Counted from the first letter of the stretch, positions 35,380-45,586 are shown. The stretch: 64,000 nt of DNA from Pontibacter coccineus (GCF_030546575.1 NZ_JAUOTN010000003.1:248001-312000); one strand, 5' to 3'. Numbers and translations: made by a program. Notes: generated by a model from the letters alone, not told the origin.

Positions 35380-36273
35380 ATGTATTTTAATAACAACACG
35401 CTTGTTTTCCTGGACGGCCATTTTGTAAAAGCCGACCAGGCCAGTTGTAGTGCCTATGCTCAGTCGCTGCACTATGGTTATGCTGCTTTCGAAGGCCTCA
35501 GGTCTTACAACACACCGGCAGGCACGCGCATTTTCAAGGCAAAAGAGCACTACGAGCGCCTCCGCTATTCCTGCCAGGCAGTTGGTTTACCCTTGTCCCA
35601 TTCAGTGGAGGAGCTGACAGAAATCACCTACAAACTGCTCGAAAAGAACAACTTTACGGATGCCTACATTCGTCCGCTGGTGTATGCCGGTGAACCCAAC
35701 ATGGGTATAAAGGCCCCTGCGACGAGCAATCTGTTCATAGCCGCCTGGGAGTGGGGCAAGTACCTCGGCGACCAGTGCCTGCGCCTGATGATTTCTCCCT
35801 ACGAGCGGCCTAATCCCAAGTCTGTACCTATTGAGGCCAAGATCTCCGGGCATTATGCCAATTCTATTGTCGCCAGTTCCGATGCCAAAAACAAAGGGTA
35901 CGACGAGGCGCTCCTGCTCGATATGAACGGCTTTGTGGCGGAGGGGCCGGGCTCAAACTTCTTCTTTGAAAAGGGCGGAGAACTGTATACCGCCCCAGCG
36001 GGCAGCATCCTCAAAGGCATCACACGCGCAACGGTGATAGAACTTGCCCGGGAGGCAGGCATCAAGGTGCACGAGCAATTCTTCAGACCCGAAGCGCTAA
36101 AGGAGGCAGAGGGCGCATTTCTGACAGGCACCGCCGCTGAAGTGGTGGGCGTTTCCTCCATAGGGGAACACGTTTTCCAGAAGCCTTTCGCAGACACCAT
36201 CGGAGCACGGCTGGCCAGGCAGTATACAGCGCTGGTTACCGGCCAGGCTGCCGGTCATTTGCTAACGGTTTAG
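35380..36273 (+). CDS. ilvE: Branched-chain amino-acid aminotransferase
   Basis: 297 residues, fold-type IV PLP enzyme performing the last step of Ile, Val and Leu synthesis. Motifs: SLHYGYAAFEGLRSY, AYIRPLVYAGEPNMG, EAKISGHYANS with the PLP-binding lysine (about K154), NGFVAEGPGSNFFF and EGAFLTGTAAEVVGV. It is the first structural gene behind the two ilv attenuators. D-amino-acid transaminase or aminodeoxychorismate lyase are unlikely given length and context. Confidence 0.95.
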   Translation: MYFNNNTLVFLDGHFVKADQASCSAYAQSLHYGYAAFEGLRSYNTPAGTRIFKAKEHYERLRYSCQAVGLPLSHSVEELTEITYKLLEKNNFTDAYIRPLVYAGEPNMGIKAPATSNLFIAAWEWGKYLGDQCLRLMISPYERPNPKSVPIEAKISGHYANSIVASSDAKNKGYDEALLLDMNGFVAEGPGSNFFFEKGGELYTAPAGSILKGITRATVIELAREAGIKVHEQFFRPEALKEAEGAFLTGTAAEVVGVSSIGEHVFQKPFADTIGARLARQYTALVTGQAAGHLLTV

Positions 36274-36616
36274 CAGGTGTCGCAACTTCCAGAATGCTTC
36301 TGTCGCCTATAGCAAAACAACTAAAACCAACTGATTTTCTATGCTTAGAAAATGTATTTATATCTGTTTAATTAATTGATTTACATGTGTTTGTGTTTAG
36401 GCTAAGGGTGATTAGAAATAGTAAGGAGGTAGAGGCATTGTTTTCTGAAGCTGTGATAAAGAGCTGAAATTGCACCCGGTAAGATAATAGAGATTGCTTT
36501 CCGGAAGGGTGGTATGACCTGGTTATCAAGAGAAAAAGCAACCGCGTTGACTTACAGCTTTTGGAGCTGCAGCCAGCGCCAGGCATGCTGATAAAATAAA
36601 AAACTACGTGAATAAA
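36274..36616. other. Intergenic region between ilvE and ilvD
   Basis: About 340 bases, more AT-rich than its neighbours. A 25-codon ORF (36294-36371) contains scattered Leu, Ile and Val codons but has no codon cluster and no terminator behind it, so I do not call it a leader. A short hairpin CAGCT/AGCTG lies near 36557-36571. An internal promoter for ilvD is possible, but none was recognised with confidence. Confidence 0.4.
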
Positions 36617-38335
36617 ATGGCACTGAATAAATACAGCCGCATCTATACCCAGGACGACAGCCTACCTGCATCACAGGCCATGCTGATTGGAGCTGGCCTC
36701 TCAGAGGAAGACCTGCGCAAACCTTTCGTGGGCATCTGCTCAACGGGTTTTGATGGCAACACCTGCAACATGCACCTCAACGGCCTGGCCGACGAAGTGA
36801 AATTGGGGGTGAACGAACGAGGTATGGTGGGGCTCCGGTTTAACACGATCGGTGTGAGCGATGGCATCACCAACGGTACCCAGGGGATGAATTACTCCCT
36901 GGTGTCGCGGGAGGTTATTGCAGACTCTATCGAAACCATAACCGGTGCGCACAATTACGATGCGTTGGCCTGCGTGGTGGGCTGCGATAAAAACATGCCG
37001 GGTTCGCTCATGGCCATGGCCCGCCTGAACCGCCCTGCCCTGATGGTGTATGGTGGCACGATAAAAGGAGGGGAGTTCAAAGGGGAAAAGCTCAACATCG
37101 TTTCCTGCTTTGAGGCCTACGGCAAAAAACTGAACGGGCAGCTGTCGGAAGAAGACTACAGAGGGATCATCCGGAATGCCTGTCCGGGGCCGGGCGCCTG
37201 CGGCGGCATGTATACGGCCAACACCATGGCCTCCGCTGCGGAAGCCCTGGGCATGTCGGTTCCATTTTCCTCATCCTCGCCTGCTGCCAGCCAATCCAAA
37301 AAAGAGGAATGCCTGAGCACAGGGGAGTACCTGCTGCGCCTGCTGGAAATGGACCTGAAACCCCGGGACATTCTGGTACGTGAGGCCTTCGAGAATGCCC
37401 TCGTGCTGATCACGGTGCTTGGAGGCTCCACGAATGCCGTGCTGCATTTGATCGCCATTGCACATGCGGCGGGGGTCAGACTGACGCTCAGGGATTTTCA
37501 GGTGGTGAGTGACCGGGTACCGGTGCTGGCAGACCTGAAGCCGAGTGGCAAATACCTGATGGAGGACCTTTCGGCGTTGGGCGGTGTGCCAGCCGTGATG
37601 AAGTCGCTGCTGAATGAGGGGCTGATCACAGGTGACCTGCTGACAGTAACGGGAAGGACCGTGGCTGAGAACCTGGCGGATGTAAAGCCGCTGGGTCAGG
37701 AACAGGACCTGCTCCGGCCACTGTCCAACCCGATCAAGGCGGACGGGCATATCCAGACCTTGTATGGCAATCTGGCGCCAAAGGGGGCCGTGGCTAAAAT
37801 CTCAGGCAAGGAAGGGCTGACCTTCGAGGGCCCTGCGATCGTGTTCAACTCAGAAGAAGAGCTCAACAAAGGTATAGCCATGGGCAGGATCGAGGCCGGA
37901 CAGGTCGTCGTCATCCGCTATGTCGGGCCCAAAGGCGGACCGGGCATGCCGGAAATGCTGAAGCCGACCTCTGCCATCATGGGAGCCGGGCTGGGAGACA
38001 AAGTAGCCCTGATCACCGATGGCCGTTTCTCCGGCGGCACGCACGGCTTCGTGATAGGCCACGTCTGTCCGGAGGCGTATGACGGCGGCACGCTGGCCCT
38101 GGTAGAAGACGGTGACTGGATCACGCTGGATGCCAACACCAATTCGATCCACCTGCATGTGGAGGAAGCCCTGCTGAGCCTGCGCCGCGACAAGTGGGAG
38201 CGACCAGCCCCAAAAGTAAAAAAAGGCGTGCTGCTCAAATATATCAGAACCGTGAGCGACGCCAGCAATGGATGTATAACCGATTTAGAAGAAGCCCATG
38301 TTAACGAAAGAGAACCCAGCCCACGCAGCGCCTGA
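36617..38335 (+). CDS. ilvD: Dihydroxy-acid dehydratase
   Basis: 572 residues from the ATG at 36617; the GTG at 36608 adds only three residues and the family usually begins M-A-L-N-K-Y-S. It dehydrates dihydroxy acids in Ile and Val synthesis with an Fe-S cluster. Cluster-related motifs are [24 protein letters not shown] and [14 protein letters not shown]; also [14 protein letters not shown] and [16 protein letters not shown]. It overlaps ilvB by 38 bases. Confidence 0.97.
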   Translation: MALNKYSRIYTQDDSLPASQAMLIGAGLSEEDLRKPFVGICSTGFDGNTCNMHLNGLADEVKLGVNERGMVGLRFNTIGVSDGITNGTQGMNYSLVSREVIADSIETITGAHNYDALACVVGCDKNMPGSLMAMARLNRPALMVYGGTIKGGEFKGEKLNIVSCFEAYGKKLNGQLSEEDYRGIIRNACPGPGACGGMYTANTMASAAEALGMSVPFSSSSPAASQSKKEECLSTGEYLLRLLEMDLKPRDILVREAFENALVLITVLGGSTNAVLHLIAIAHAAGVRLTLRDFQVVSDRVPVLADLKPSGKYLMEDLSALGGVPAVMKSLLNEGLITGDLLTVTGRTVAENLADVKPLGQEQDLLRPLSNPIKADGHIQTLYGNLAPKGAVAKISGKEGLTFEGPAIVFNSEEELNKGIAMGRIEAGQVVVIRYVGPKGGPGMPEMLKPTSAIMGAGLGDKVALITDGRFSGGTHGFVIGHVCPEAYDGGTLALVEDGDWITLDANTNSIHLHVEEALLSLRRDKWERPAPKVKKGVLLKYIRTVSDASNGCITDLEEAHVNEREPSPRSA

Positions 38336-40031
38336 CGAGGCGACAACAGTATCAGGTGCCGAAGCGGTCATACTTTCCCTGCTGGCCGAAAAAACGGATA
38401 CGATCTTCGGATACCCGGGTGGTGCGATCATGCCGGTGTATGACGCGCTGTACGACTACGCCGGTCAGGTCAACCACATCCTGGTGCGCCACGAGCAGGG
38501 GGCCATTCATGCCGCCCAGGGCTATGCCCGGGTAAGCGGAAAAGTGGGCGTATGCCTGGCCACCTCCGGCCCCGGGGCTACCAACCTGATCACGGGACTG
38601 GCGGATGCCAAGGCAGACTCTACTCCGGTAGTCTGTATAACGGGCCAGGTTGCTTCCGGCCTGCTGGGGACCGATGCCTTTCAGGAGGCGGACGTTATCA
38701 GCATAACGAGCGCTGTCACCAAATGGAACATACAGGTAACCCAAGCCGCCGATATTCCGGCCGCTATCAGCAAGGCCTTCTACCTGGCGCAGAGCGGCAG
38801 GCCCGGACCGGTACTGATCGATATTACCAAAGACGCACAGTTTGCCAAAGTGCCTTTCAGGTATGAGAAGTGTGAGCAGGTGGCGTATTATACCCCCAAG
38901 CCCCCGCTCGACCAGCAGGCGGCAGAGCAGGCGGCAGCCCTGATCAACCGTTCCCGCAAGCCGCTCATCCTGGCCGGGCAGGGCGTACACCTGGCCGGTG
39001 CGCATGCGGAGCTGCTGGCCCTGGCTGCGAAAGCCGATATTCCAGTGGCTACTACCTTGCTGGGCCTCTCCGCTATACCTTCTGAACATCCCTTGTATGT
39101 GGGTTTGCTGGGTATGCACGGCAACTATGCCCCGAACATCAAAACCAATGAGGCGGACCTGATCATCGCCGTAGGGATGCGCTTCGATGACCGGGTAACC
39201 GGCCGGACAGACACCTACGCCAAACAGGCGAGCATCATCCACATTGACCTCGATCCGGCTGAGATCAACAAGATTATCAAAGCCGATGTGGCCCTGGTGG
39301 CAGATGCCAGGGAAGCATTGGCGGCACTGGCCCGGCTTGTGAAAGAGAGCGAACACCAGGCATGGCTACAGGAGTTCAGAGCCTGCATGGACCAGGAGTA
39401 TGAAAAAGTGGTCCGCCATGACCTGTTCCCTGTTGATAACCGCATACTAACCATGGGAGAAGTGTTGCGCATGGTGAACGAACTCGCCGAGGAGGACAGC
39501 ATGCTGGTAACCGATGTGGGGCAACACCAGATGGTGGCCTCCCGCTACTTTAACTTCCGCAGTCTGAACAGCAACCTTACCTCCGGCGGACTCGGCACCA
39601 TGGGCTTTGCCCTTCCGGCAGCCATCGGTGCCAAGGCCGGACGGCCAGGGGCGCAGGTAATAGCGGTGATCGGGGATGGCGGTTTTCAGATGAACATCCA
39701 GGAACTGGGCACCATGATGCAAACAGGACTTGCGGTGAAGGTGATCATTCTGAACAACAACTTCCTGGGCATGGTGCGGCAATGGCAGCAGCTCTTTTTT
39801 GAAAAACGCTATTCCTCTGTGGAAATGGACAACCCGGACTTTGTGAAAATAGCAGAAGGCTATGGCATCAGCGCCAGGAAAGTGGAGCAGCGGGCAGAAC
39901 TGGCCGACACCCTGCGTGCCGTGTTGAGCAGCCCGCATGCCGAAGTGCTGGAAGTAGTGGTGGGCAGGGAAGACAATGTCTTTCCGATGATCCCGACAGG
40001 GGCCTGTGTGTCGGAAGTGAGGCTGGAGTAG
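38298..40031 (+). CDS. ilvB: Acetolactate synthase large subunit
   Basis: 577 residues, TPP-, Mg- and FAD-dependent. It forms acetolactate and acetohydroxybutyrate. Motifs: [15 protein letters not shown], the catalytic Glu block [47 protein letters not shown], and the TPP motif [17 protein letters not shown] followed by [14 protein letters not shown]. Together these separate it from other TPP decarboxylases. Its start lies inside ilvD; the small regulatory subunit gene follows after 87 bases. Confidence 0.97.
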   Translation: MLTKENPAHAAPDEATTVSGAEAVILSLLAEKTDTIFGYPGGAIMPVYDALYDYAGQVNHILVRHEQGAIHAAQGYARVSGKVGVCLATSGPGATNLITGLADAKADSTPVVCITGQVASGLLGTDAFQEADVISITSAVTKWNIQVTQAADIPAAISKAFYLAQSGRPGPVLIDITKDAQFAKVPFRYEKCEQVAYYTPKPPLDQQAAEQAAALINRSRKPLILAGQGVHLAGAHAELLALAAKADIPVATTLLGLSAIPSEHPLYVGLLGMHGNYAPNIKTNEADLIIAVGMRFDDRVTGRTDTYAKQASIIHIDLDPAEINKIIKADVALVADAREALAALARLVKESEHQAWLQEFRACMDQEYEKVVRHDLFPVDNRILTMGEVLRMVNELAEEDSMLVTDVGQHQMVASRYFNFRSLNSNLTSGGLGTMGFALPAAIGAKAGRPGAQVIAVIGDGGFQMNIQELGTMMQTGLAVKVIILNNNFLGMVRQWQQLFFEKRYSSVEMDNPDFVKIAEGYGISARKVEQRAELADTLRAVLSSPHAEVLEVVVGREDNVFPMIPTGACVSEVRLE

Positions 40032-40118
40032 CTACCCTGAACCGGAAAATGTATCAATTAAGTTGTATGGAAGTGCCTGCTGTGCTTCCGCTTTTAAGTC
40101 AGATAAATCAAAAAGATC

Positions 40119-40445
40119 ATGCAAGAGTCATTCATATTCACCATCAGTGCAGCCGGAGATAAGAGCATCCTGAGCCGTGTCCTGATGCTTTTTACACGGC
40201 GTAATATCGCTTTCGAAAACCTGACGGCCTCCAGGCCGGACGACAGGTCACACTATAGCTTTCGCATTGAGGCGAACACTACCCGGCATTGGGCGGAGCA
40301 GATCACCAAAGAACTGCGCAGGATCATTGGTGTAAGGTATGCGACTATGCTGCCACAGGAGGAGGTGATGCAGCAGTTTCCAAAGCAAAGTGCCCTGGCA
40401 ATGCCCCAGGCAGTAACCAGATCAAAACAGGCTGTAAGCGCCTGA
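40119..40445 (+). CDS. Acetolactate synthase small subunit, short form
   Basis: 108 residues consisting of one ACT domain (FIFTISAAGDKSILSRVLML and FRRNIAFENLTASRPDD-like core) and a short basic tail. Full-length IlvH/IlvN regulatory subunits are about 160-190 residues; this resembles the short IlvM type instead. ACT domains bind valine or related amino acids and activate the large subunit. Position between ilvB and ilvC leaves little doubt about the partner, although the regulatory ligand may differ. Confidence 0.85.
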   Translation: MQESFIFTISAAGDKSILSRVLMLFTRRNIAFENLTASRPDDRSHYSFRIEANTTRHWAEQITKELRRIIGVRYATMLPQEEVMQQFPKQSALAMPQAVTRSKQAVSA

Positions 40446-40491
40446 TCATAAATTCAGAAAAGCAAAACCATTTATATAACGAACAAAACTT

Positions 40492-41538
40492 ATGGCAACT
40501 ATCAAATTCGGAGGAGTAGACGAAACCGTCATAACACGTGAAGAATTTCCATTGGCAAAAGCACGGGAAGTGCTGCAAAATGAACTGATCGCAGTGATCG
40601 GGTATGGGGTACAGGGCCCTGGGCAGGCGCTCAACCTGCGCGACAATGGCTTTAACGTGATCGTAGGGCAGCGCAAGGATTCTGCTTCCTGGCAAAAGGC
40701 ACTGGCAGACGGCTGGGTAGAAGGCGAAACGCTCTTCACCATTGAGGAAGCAGCAGAACGCGGCACCATCATCGCCAATCTACTTTCAGACGCCGGACAG
40801 ATCGCCGTATGGCCTACCCTCAAAGAAAGACTCACAGCCGGTAAGGCCTTGTACTTCTCCCACGGTTTTGGCATCACTTTTCACGAGCATACCAGCATTG
40901 TACCGCCTGCTGATGTAGACGTTATACTGGCGGCTCCTAAAGGAAGCGGCACCAGCCTGCGCCGGCTATACCTGCAGGGGGGGGGCCTCAATTCCTCTTT
41001 CGCCGTGTACCAGGACGCAACAGGTAAAGCTTATGAAAAGGCGGTGGCCATGGGGATCGGCATCGGCTCAGGTTATTTATTCGAGACAGACTTCCGGAAA
41101 GAGGTATACAGCGATCTGACCGGAGAGCGTGGCGTGCTGATGGGGGCATTGGCTGGTGTCATTGAGGCACAGTACCAGGTGCTGCGGCAGCGTGGGCACT
41201 CGCCTTCCGAGGCTTTCAACGAAACCGTGGAGGAGCTCACGCAGAGTCTGGTGCCGCTGGTAGGCGAAAATGGCATGGACTGGATGTTCTCTAACTGCTC
41301 GGTAACGGCACAGCGCGGCGCACTCGACTGGAAAGGCAGATTCAGGGAAGCGACCCTGCCTGTGCTGAATGAGCTATACGACAGTGTGGCATCAGGCGCC
41401 GAGGCGCAACGCACCATCCAAAGAGGCTCCACACCAGGTTACCGCAAGGAGTTGGAAGCGGAACTACAGGAACTGCGGGAATCAGAGTTATGGCAGACAG
41501 GGGCGCGTGTAAGAGAACTACGCTCCCTTAGTAAATAA
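40492..41538 (+). CDS. ilvC: Ketol-acid reductoisomerase
   Basis: 348 residues, class I size. NADPH-dependent isomeroreduction of acetolactate. The nucleotide motif is VIGYGVQGPGQALNLRDNG with VIVGQRKDSASW forming the cofactor-specificity loop. Knotted C-terminal domain blocks: SDLTGERGVLMGALAGVIEA, FNETVEELTQSLVPL and FSNCSVTAQRGALDW. A run of eight G residues near 40979-40986 lies in the coding frame and leaves it intact. Confidence 0.95.
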   Translation: MATIKFGGVDETVITREEFPLAKAREVLQNELIAVIGYGVQGPGQALNLRDNGFNVIVGQRKDSASWQKALADGWVEGETLFTIEEAAERGTIIANLLSDAGQIAVWPTLKERLTAGKALYFSHGFGITFHEHTSIVPPADVDVILAAPKGSGTSLRRLYLQGGGLNSSFAVYQDATGKAYEKAVAMGIGIGSGYLFETDFRKEVYSDLTGERGVLMGALAGVIEAQYQVLRQRGHSPSEAFNETVEELTQSLVPLVGENGMDWMFSNCSVTAQRGALDWKGRFREATLPVLNELYDSVASGAEAQRTIQRGSTPGYRKELEAELQELRESELWQTGARVRELRSLSK

Positions 41539-41544
41539 GACAAG

Positions 41545-42816
41545 GTGGATAAAACACTAACAGACACAGATTATCTTGTTTCGCTGCAAAAGGTGGAGCA
41601 GGCTGCACAAAGACTAAGGGGCGTTATCACCAAAACGCCCCTTCTGCAAAACCTTTGGTTATCGCAGAATTATGGGGCAAACATCTACCTGAAGCGGGAA
41701 GACCTGCAGGTGGTGCGCTCTTACAAAATCAGGGGAGCATACAACATGATGGCCACGCTGCCGCAAGTCCGGCGGGAGGGAGAAATTGTGTGCGCCAGCG
41801 CCGGGAACCATGCACAGGGAGTGGCCTATGCCTGTCAACTCCTGGGCATCAAAGGATATATTTTTATGCCAGCCATTACGCCCGCACAGAAAGTGAACAA
41901 GGTGCGGCTTTTTGGGAAAGACATGGTGGAGATCATACTGACCGGCGCCACCTATGACGACTCTTTTCAGGCTGCCAAAGCGTTTTGCGACAGCCGGTGC
42001 AGCACCTTTATACCGCCTTTCGATGATCTGGCGATTGTAGAAGGACAGGCCACGGTAGGTATGGAAGTGCTGACAGAGGCTGCATTTCAGATCGATTACC
42101 TGTTTATGCCCATCGGTGGCGGTGGGCTGGCGTCCGGGGTGTCGAGTGTGTTCCGGCAGCTGAGCCCGCAAACGAAGCTGATCGGCGTACAGCCGCTGGG
42201 AGCGCCTTCCATGTACAACTCCATCCGGGAGCAAGAGCGCCTGACACTGGATACGATCGACAGTTTCGTGGATGGGGCCGCCGTCAAGTGCCCGGGGGAA
42301 CTGACTTTTGCGATCTGCAGGGAGTTGCTGGATGAGATTGCGCTGGTACCGGAGGGGCAGGTATGCGAGGACATCCTGAAGATGTATAACGAAGAAGGCG
42401 TGGTACTCGAACCTGCCGGAACGCTGAGCATATCGGCACTCAAATCATATGCCGACCAGATAGCTGGTAAAAACGTGGTCTGTGTCATCAGCGGCAGCAA
42501 CAACGACATCACCCGCATGGAGGATATCAAAGAGCGGGCCATGCGACACCAGGGCTTGAAGCACTACTTTATGGTCACCTTCAACCAACAGCCCGGTGCC
42601 CTGCGAACTTTTGTGAACCAGGTGCTGCATCCGGGAGATGACATTATCCACTTTCAGTACATCAAAAAGAACAACAAGGAAAAAGGACCTGTATTTATAG
42701 GTATAGAAGTAAAGCATCCGCACGATGTGGAGGCAATCAAAGCCCGGATGCATGCGGAAGGCTTCGACTATGAGTACCTGAACGGGAAACAGGATTTCCT
42801 GAGTTTGTTGGTGTAA
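41545..42816 (+). CDS. ilvA: Threonine dehydratase (biosynthetic)
   Basis: 423 residues, starting at a GTG (41545), because the first in-frame ATG lies 67 codons later, beyond the active-site lysine. PLP-dependent deamination of threonine to 2-oxobutyrate for isoleucine. The PLP lysine is in VRSYKIRGAYN (about K61); SAGNHAQGVAYAC and PIGGGGLASGVSSV bind the cofactor phosphate. The C-terminal 90 residues form an ACT-like regulatory domain (HYFMVTFNQQPGALRTFV). It ends the ilv operon and converges on the next gene with a 7-base gap. Confidence 0.95.
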   Translation: MDKTLTDTDYLVSLQKVEQAAQRLRGVITKTPLLQNLWLSQNYGANIYLKREDLQVVRSYKIRGAYNMMATLPQVRREGEIVCASAGNHAQGVAYACQLLGIKGYIFMPAITPAQKVNKVRLFGKDMVEIILTGATYDDSFQAAKAFCDSRCSTFIPPFDDLAIVEGQATVGMEVLTEAAFQIDYLFMPIGGGGLASGVSSVFRQLSPQTKLIGVQPLGAPSMYNSIREQERLTLDTIDSFVDGAAVKCPGELTFAICRELLDEIALVPEGQVCEDILKMYNEEGVVLEPAGTLSISALKSYADQIAGKNVVCVISGSNNDITRMEDIKERAMRHQGLKHYFMVTFNQQPGALRTFVNQVLHPGDDIIHFQYIKKNNKEKGPVFIGIEVKHPHDVEAIKARMHAEGFDYEYLNGKQDFLSLLV

Positions 42817-42823
42817 GGAAAAG

Positions 42824-44083
42824 CTATGAAAACAACTTAAAATCCGCCGGCCACCACCAGAGTACCAGAAGCCCGCCGAGCAGCACAATGCCAAACAACA
42901 GCGAAATCTTAGCGAATAGCTTGCTGTTTCCCAAAAAGCCGGCCAGTGCACCTTTAAAAGCAACATTGGAAAGTGCCGCCACCAGGATGATGCGCCAGCC
43001 ACTGTCAGGCGACAGGTTACCCATACTCATCAACCGGGAAGTGGAGAGCGTAATGGCATCCACGTCGGTCAGACCGGAGATGATGGCCACGATATAAAGG
43101 CCGCTGTCGCCGAGGTAGTCTTCTGCAGCAGCTGTCGCCAGGATCACGAGACCGTAAATAGCACCGAAGACGAGGGCCGCTTTCAACTGGGCGGGGTTTT
43201 CCTGCTCAGGCATGTGGTTACCTTCTTCTTTGTTGGTAAAGTAAGCGATCAGGCCGGTCACGACCATCAACCCCACTACCACCAGCAGGGGAGGAGCCAC
43301 CTGGGGCATCACACCCGGCGCCACGATCAGTATCTCGGTCAGTATCCGAAAAAAAGCTACCGTAGAGGCGATGAAGATCACAATAGCGGCCAGCTGGCTG
43401 CTTCCTTTGGACTCTTTGGCACGGCGGGCATAGCTCACCGTGGTAGCTGTGCTTGAGATCAATCCACCTAAAACGCCGCCCAGGAAAGTGCCTGCCTTGT
43501 TGCCGAATATCTTATACACAAAATAACCCAGCAGCCCTATCCCTACGATCAGCACCACCATCAGCCAGATGTTGTAGGGGTTGAGTACCTCGTAAGGGCC
43601 GAAGGCTTCGTTGGGCAGAATGGGCAGGATAACGAAGGAGATGACCACAAACTGCATGATGGCCGTCAGGTCCTGCTGCCCGATGCGAGCTACCATGTGG
43701 TGCAGGGTTTCTTTGAGGTGGAGGAGAACTGCCACCGTGGCGCCCAAAGCCACCGCCACCGTCTTGCTGCCGAACACCAGGTAAGCGCCTACCGCGAACA
43801 TGAGCAAAAGGGCTGCTTCTGTCGTTTGGCCGACATCAGGTGAAGGCTCCTTCTTTTTCATCAGGTTGGCCGTTACTACAAGGGAGGCAGTGGCCAGTAA
43901 GCCGGCTGCCACGACCCATCCGCCCATTTCGCGGGCCATCAGGGCGGTGAGGGTGCCAAACAGTGTGATGATCGGGAAGGTGCGGATGCCGGCAATCTGG
44001 GCATTGTCGTGCTGTCGTTGCAGACCAACCAACAGGCCGAGCCCCAGTGAAATGGCAAGTATCTGGAAGAGTTCCTGTTCCAT
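42824..44083 (-). CDS. MgtC/DUF4010 polytopic membrane protein
   Basis: 419 residues from the ATG at 44083; the longer frame starting at 44170 crosses a perfect palindrome and is unlikely. The N-terminal third is MgtC/SapB-like (LGLGLLVGLQRQHDN, IRTFPIITLFGTL); the rest is a DUF4010 domain with many hydrophobic helices (GVLGGLISSTATTVSYAR; GLTDVDAITLSTSRL). Total about 12 membrane segments. Family members are inner-membrane proteins of uncertain transport or magnesium-related function; none is assigned here. Confidence 0.85.
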   Translation of the reverse strand: MEQELFQILAISLGLGLLVGLQRQHDNAQIAGIRTFPIITLFGTLTALMAREMGGWVVAAGLLATASLVVTANLMKKKEPSPDVGQTTEAALLLMFAVGAYLVFGSKTVAVALGATVAVLLHLKETLHHMVARIGQQDLTAIMQFVVISFVILPILPNEAFGPYEVLNPYNIWLMVVLIVGIGLLGYFVYKIFGNKAGTFLGGVLGGLISSTATTVSYARRAKESKGSSQLAAIVIFIASTVAFFRILTEILIVAPGVMPQVAPPLLVVVGLMVVTGLIAYFTNKEEGNHMPEQENPAQLKAALVFGAIYGLVILATAAAEDYLGDSGLYIVAIISGLTDVDAITLSTSRLMSMGNLSPDSGWRIILVAALSNVAFKGALAGFLGNSKLFAKISLLFGIVLLGGLLVLWWWPADFKLFS

Positions 44084-44130
44084 GCAGGCAGTGTAAGGCT
44101 TTAGGTATGTTGCTAAGATAAGCCCTAAAA

Positions 44131-44164
44131 GACAAAAGTATAGCACATGTGCTATACTTTTGTC
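44131..44164. terminator. Perfect 34-bp palindrome
   Basis: The half-site GACAAAAGTATAGCACA is followed immediately by its exact reverse complement, a 17-bp stem without loop in DNA. It lies between the TolC-like stop (44196) and the DUF4010 start (44083), both on the minus strand, with TTTT following on that strand. A terminator is likely; an operator for the downstream gene is the alternative. It contains the GTATAG core of the window-wide octamer. Confidence 0.65.
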
Positions 44165-44195
44165 AGACAATTACATGCTATACCTGAAGGTATGC

Positions 44196-45533
44196 CTATT
44201 CAGCTCCCTCCTGCAGCAGCGTGCTGCTGATGCGCTTGAGCTCCGTTTCAGCAGCCTTGGCCTGGAATTGGATGTCAATCAGGCGGTTTTCCGCTACCAG
44301 TTGGTTACGCTGTGCCTCCCGCAACTCAATGGCTGTTAAAAGACCCAAACGATAGCGTTCCAGGGCAATGGCGGCATTTTCCTGGGCCAGGGTCAGGTTG
44401 GTTTCTTCCAGTTGAAGCAGCTGCAGGCGGTTGGTGTACTGGCTGTACGCCCGGGCCAGTGCGGCATCCAGCAGGTTCTGCTGGCGCTGATACTCCAGGT
44501 TGGCAGACTCCAGGTTGATGCGGGCATTTTGAGCCAGGCGATTTGTGTTAAACCCCCTAAAAAGAGGCAGACTCACACTCAGGCCATAGTTATAGCCCCG
44601 GTTCTGGTTAAAGAGCGGCGAGAATTCGTTTAGCGGTTCGTTTTCCGAACGGTTGAAGTTGTAGGCGCTCACCACCCCGATCACAGGGAAACGGCTGGCA
44701 CGAACGGATTTAATATCCAGGCTGGCTATCTCTTGATTGAGCTTAAGGCGACCCAGGAGCGGGTTGTTAGCTAACATACCTGCATCTGCATTGCCGTAGT
44801 TAAGACTAGGGTCTACCACAATGGAGTCTACGGCGACAAAGTCTATGTTCGGGTCGCGGCTCAGGAGTTGGTTCAGGTTGATCTTGGCGTTCTGCAGCGC
44901 CTCCTGCTGCACCAGCAGCTCCGAGCGGTCGGTGTTAAAGTCCACCTGCGCACGCAGAATCTCCACCTTGGCACTTACACCTACTTCGTACTGCGCCTGG
45001 GCTATGTCCACCCGCGCCTGCGATATGGCAATGGCGTCTTCAATGGCCTGCATCTTCTTGGACTGGCGCACCACCTCAAAATAGTTGTCGAAAATGTTGG
45101 CAAGCGTGTTCTGCACGGTTTCGCGGGTAAACAGGGCGCCGGATTTTTCGAGTGCCTTCAGGCGTTCGTAGTTGATGAACATGCCCATACCGTCAAATAT
45201 GGTCCAGTTCAGGTTGATACTTCCATTGAGGTTGTTGGAGCTGGCGCCGTTACGGGTACGGTCCGGGCCTGTCTGAAACTGCTGGCGGGAGTTGTTCTCA
45301 CTAAAGGTACGGCCCCCGCGTGCGTCTACATTCGGAAGAAAACCGGCATTGCCACGGGTGACGTTGTTCTCGGCAATGGCCTCCTGCCGACCGGCGATCT
45401 GGATGTCGTAATTGTTTTGAAGCCCTATGCGGATGGCATCCTGCAGCGAAAGTTGTTCCTGTGCGGCAAGTTTGTTGGGGAAGAGCAGCACTACTCCCAG
45501 GAGGAACAGTGCTGCAACTTTGAGTGGGGACAT
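44196..45533 (-). CDS. TolC-family outer-membrane efflux protein
   Basis: 445 residues from the ATG at 45533, giving a signal peptide ending near NKLAAQ. The mature part starts EQLSLQDAIRIGLQNNYDIQIA, the standard OEP repeat opening, and the second repeat starts near NLEYQRQQNLLDAAL. Long helices with LALARAYSQY-like heptads form the periplasmic tunnel. It is the outer-membrane channel of the tripartite RND system encoded just upstream (adaptor, then pump, then this gene). Confidence 0.92.
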   Translation of the reverse strand: MSPLKVAALFLLGVVLLFPNKLAAQEQLSLQDAIRIGLQNNYDIQIAGRQEAIAENNVTRGNAGFLPNVDARGGRTFSENNSRQQFQTGPDRTRNGASSNNLNGSINLNWTIFDGMGMFINYERLKALEKSGALFTRETVQNTLANIFDNYFEVVRQSKKMQAIEDAIAISQARVDIAQAQYEVGVSAKVEILRAQVDFNTDRSELLVQQEALQNAKINLNQLLSRDPNIDFVAVDSIVVDPSLNYGNADAGMLANNPLLGRLKLNQEIASLDIKSVRASRFPVIGVVSAYNFNRSENEPLNEFSPLFNQNRGYNYGLSVSLPLFRGFNTNRLAQNARINLESANLEYQRQQNLLDAALARAYSQYTNRLQLLQLEETNLTLAQENAAIALERYRLGLLTAIELREAQRNQLVAENRLIDIQFQAKAAETELKRISSTLLQEGAE

Positions 45534-45586
45534 TATATTAAAATGCAAAGCTTTAAATCTTAGCGTCAGAGATTCGATTTCAGATA

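Noticed and set aside
36294..36371. Possible third branched-chain leader peptide before ilvD
   Set aside because: Leu, Ile and Val codons are scattered and not clustered, and no terminator or antiterminator follows.
38352..39356. 334-residue minus-strand ORF antisense to ilvB
   Set aside because: It lies entirely within ilvB and has no domain; a codon-bias shadow.
44868..45563. 231-residue plus-strand ORF antisense to the TolC-like gene
   Set aside because: The minus strand has a complete OEP-family protein with signal peptide; the antisense frame has no features.
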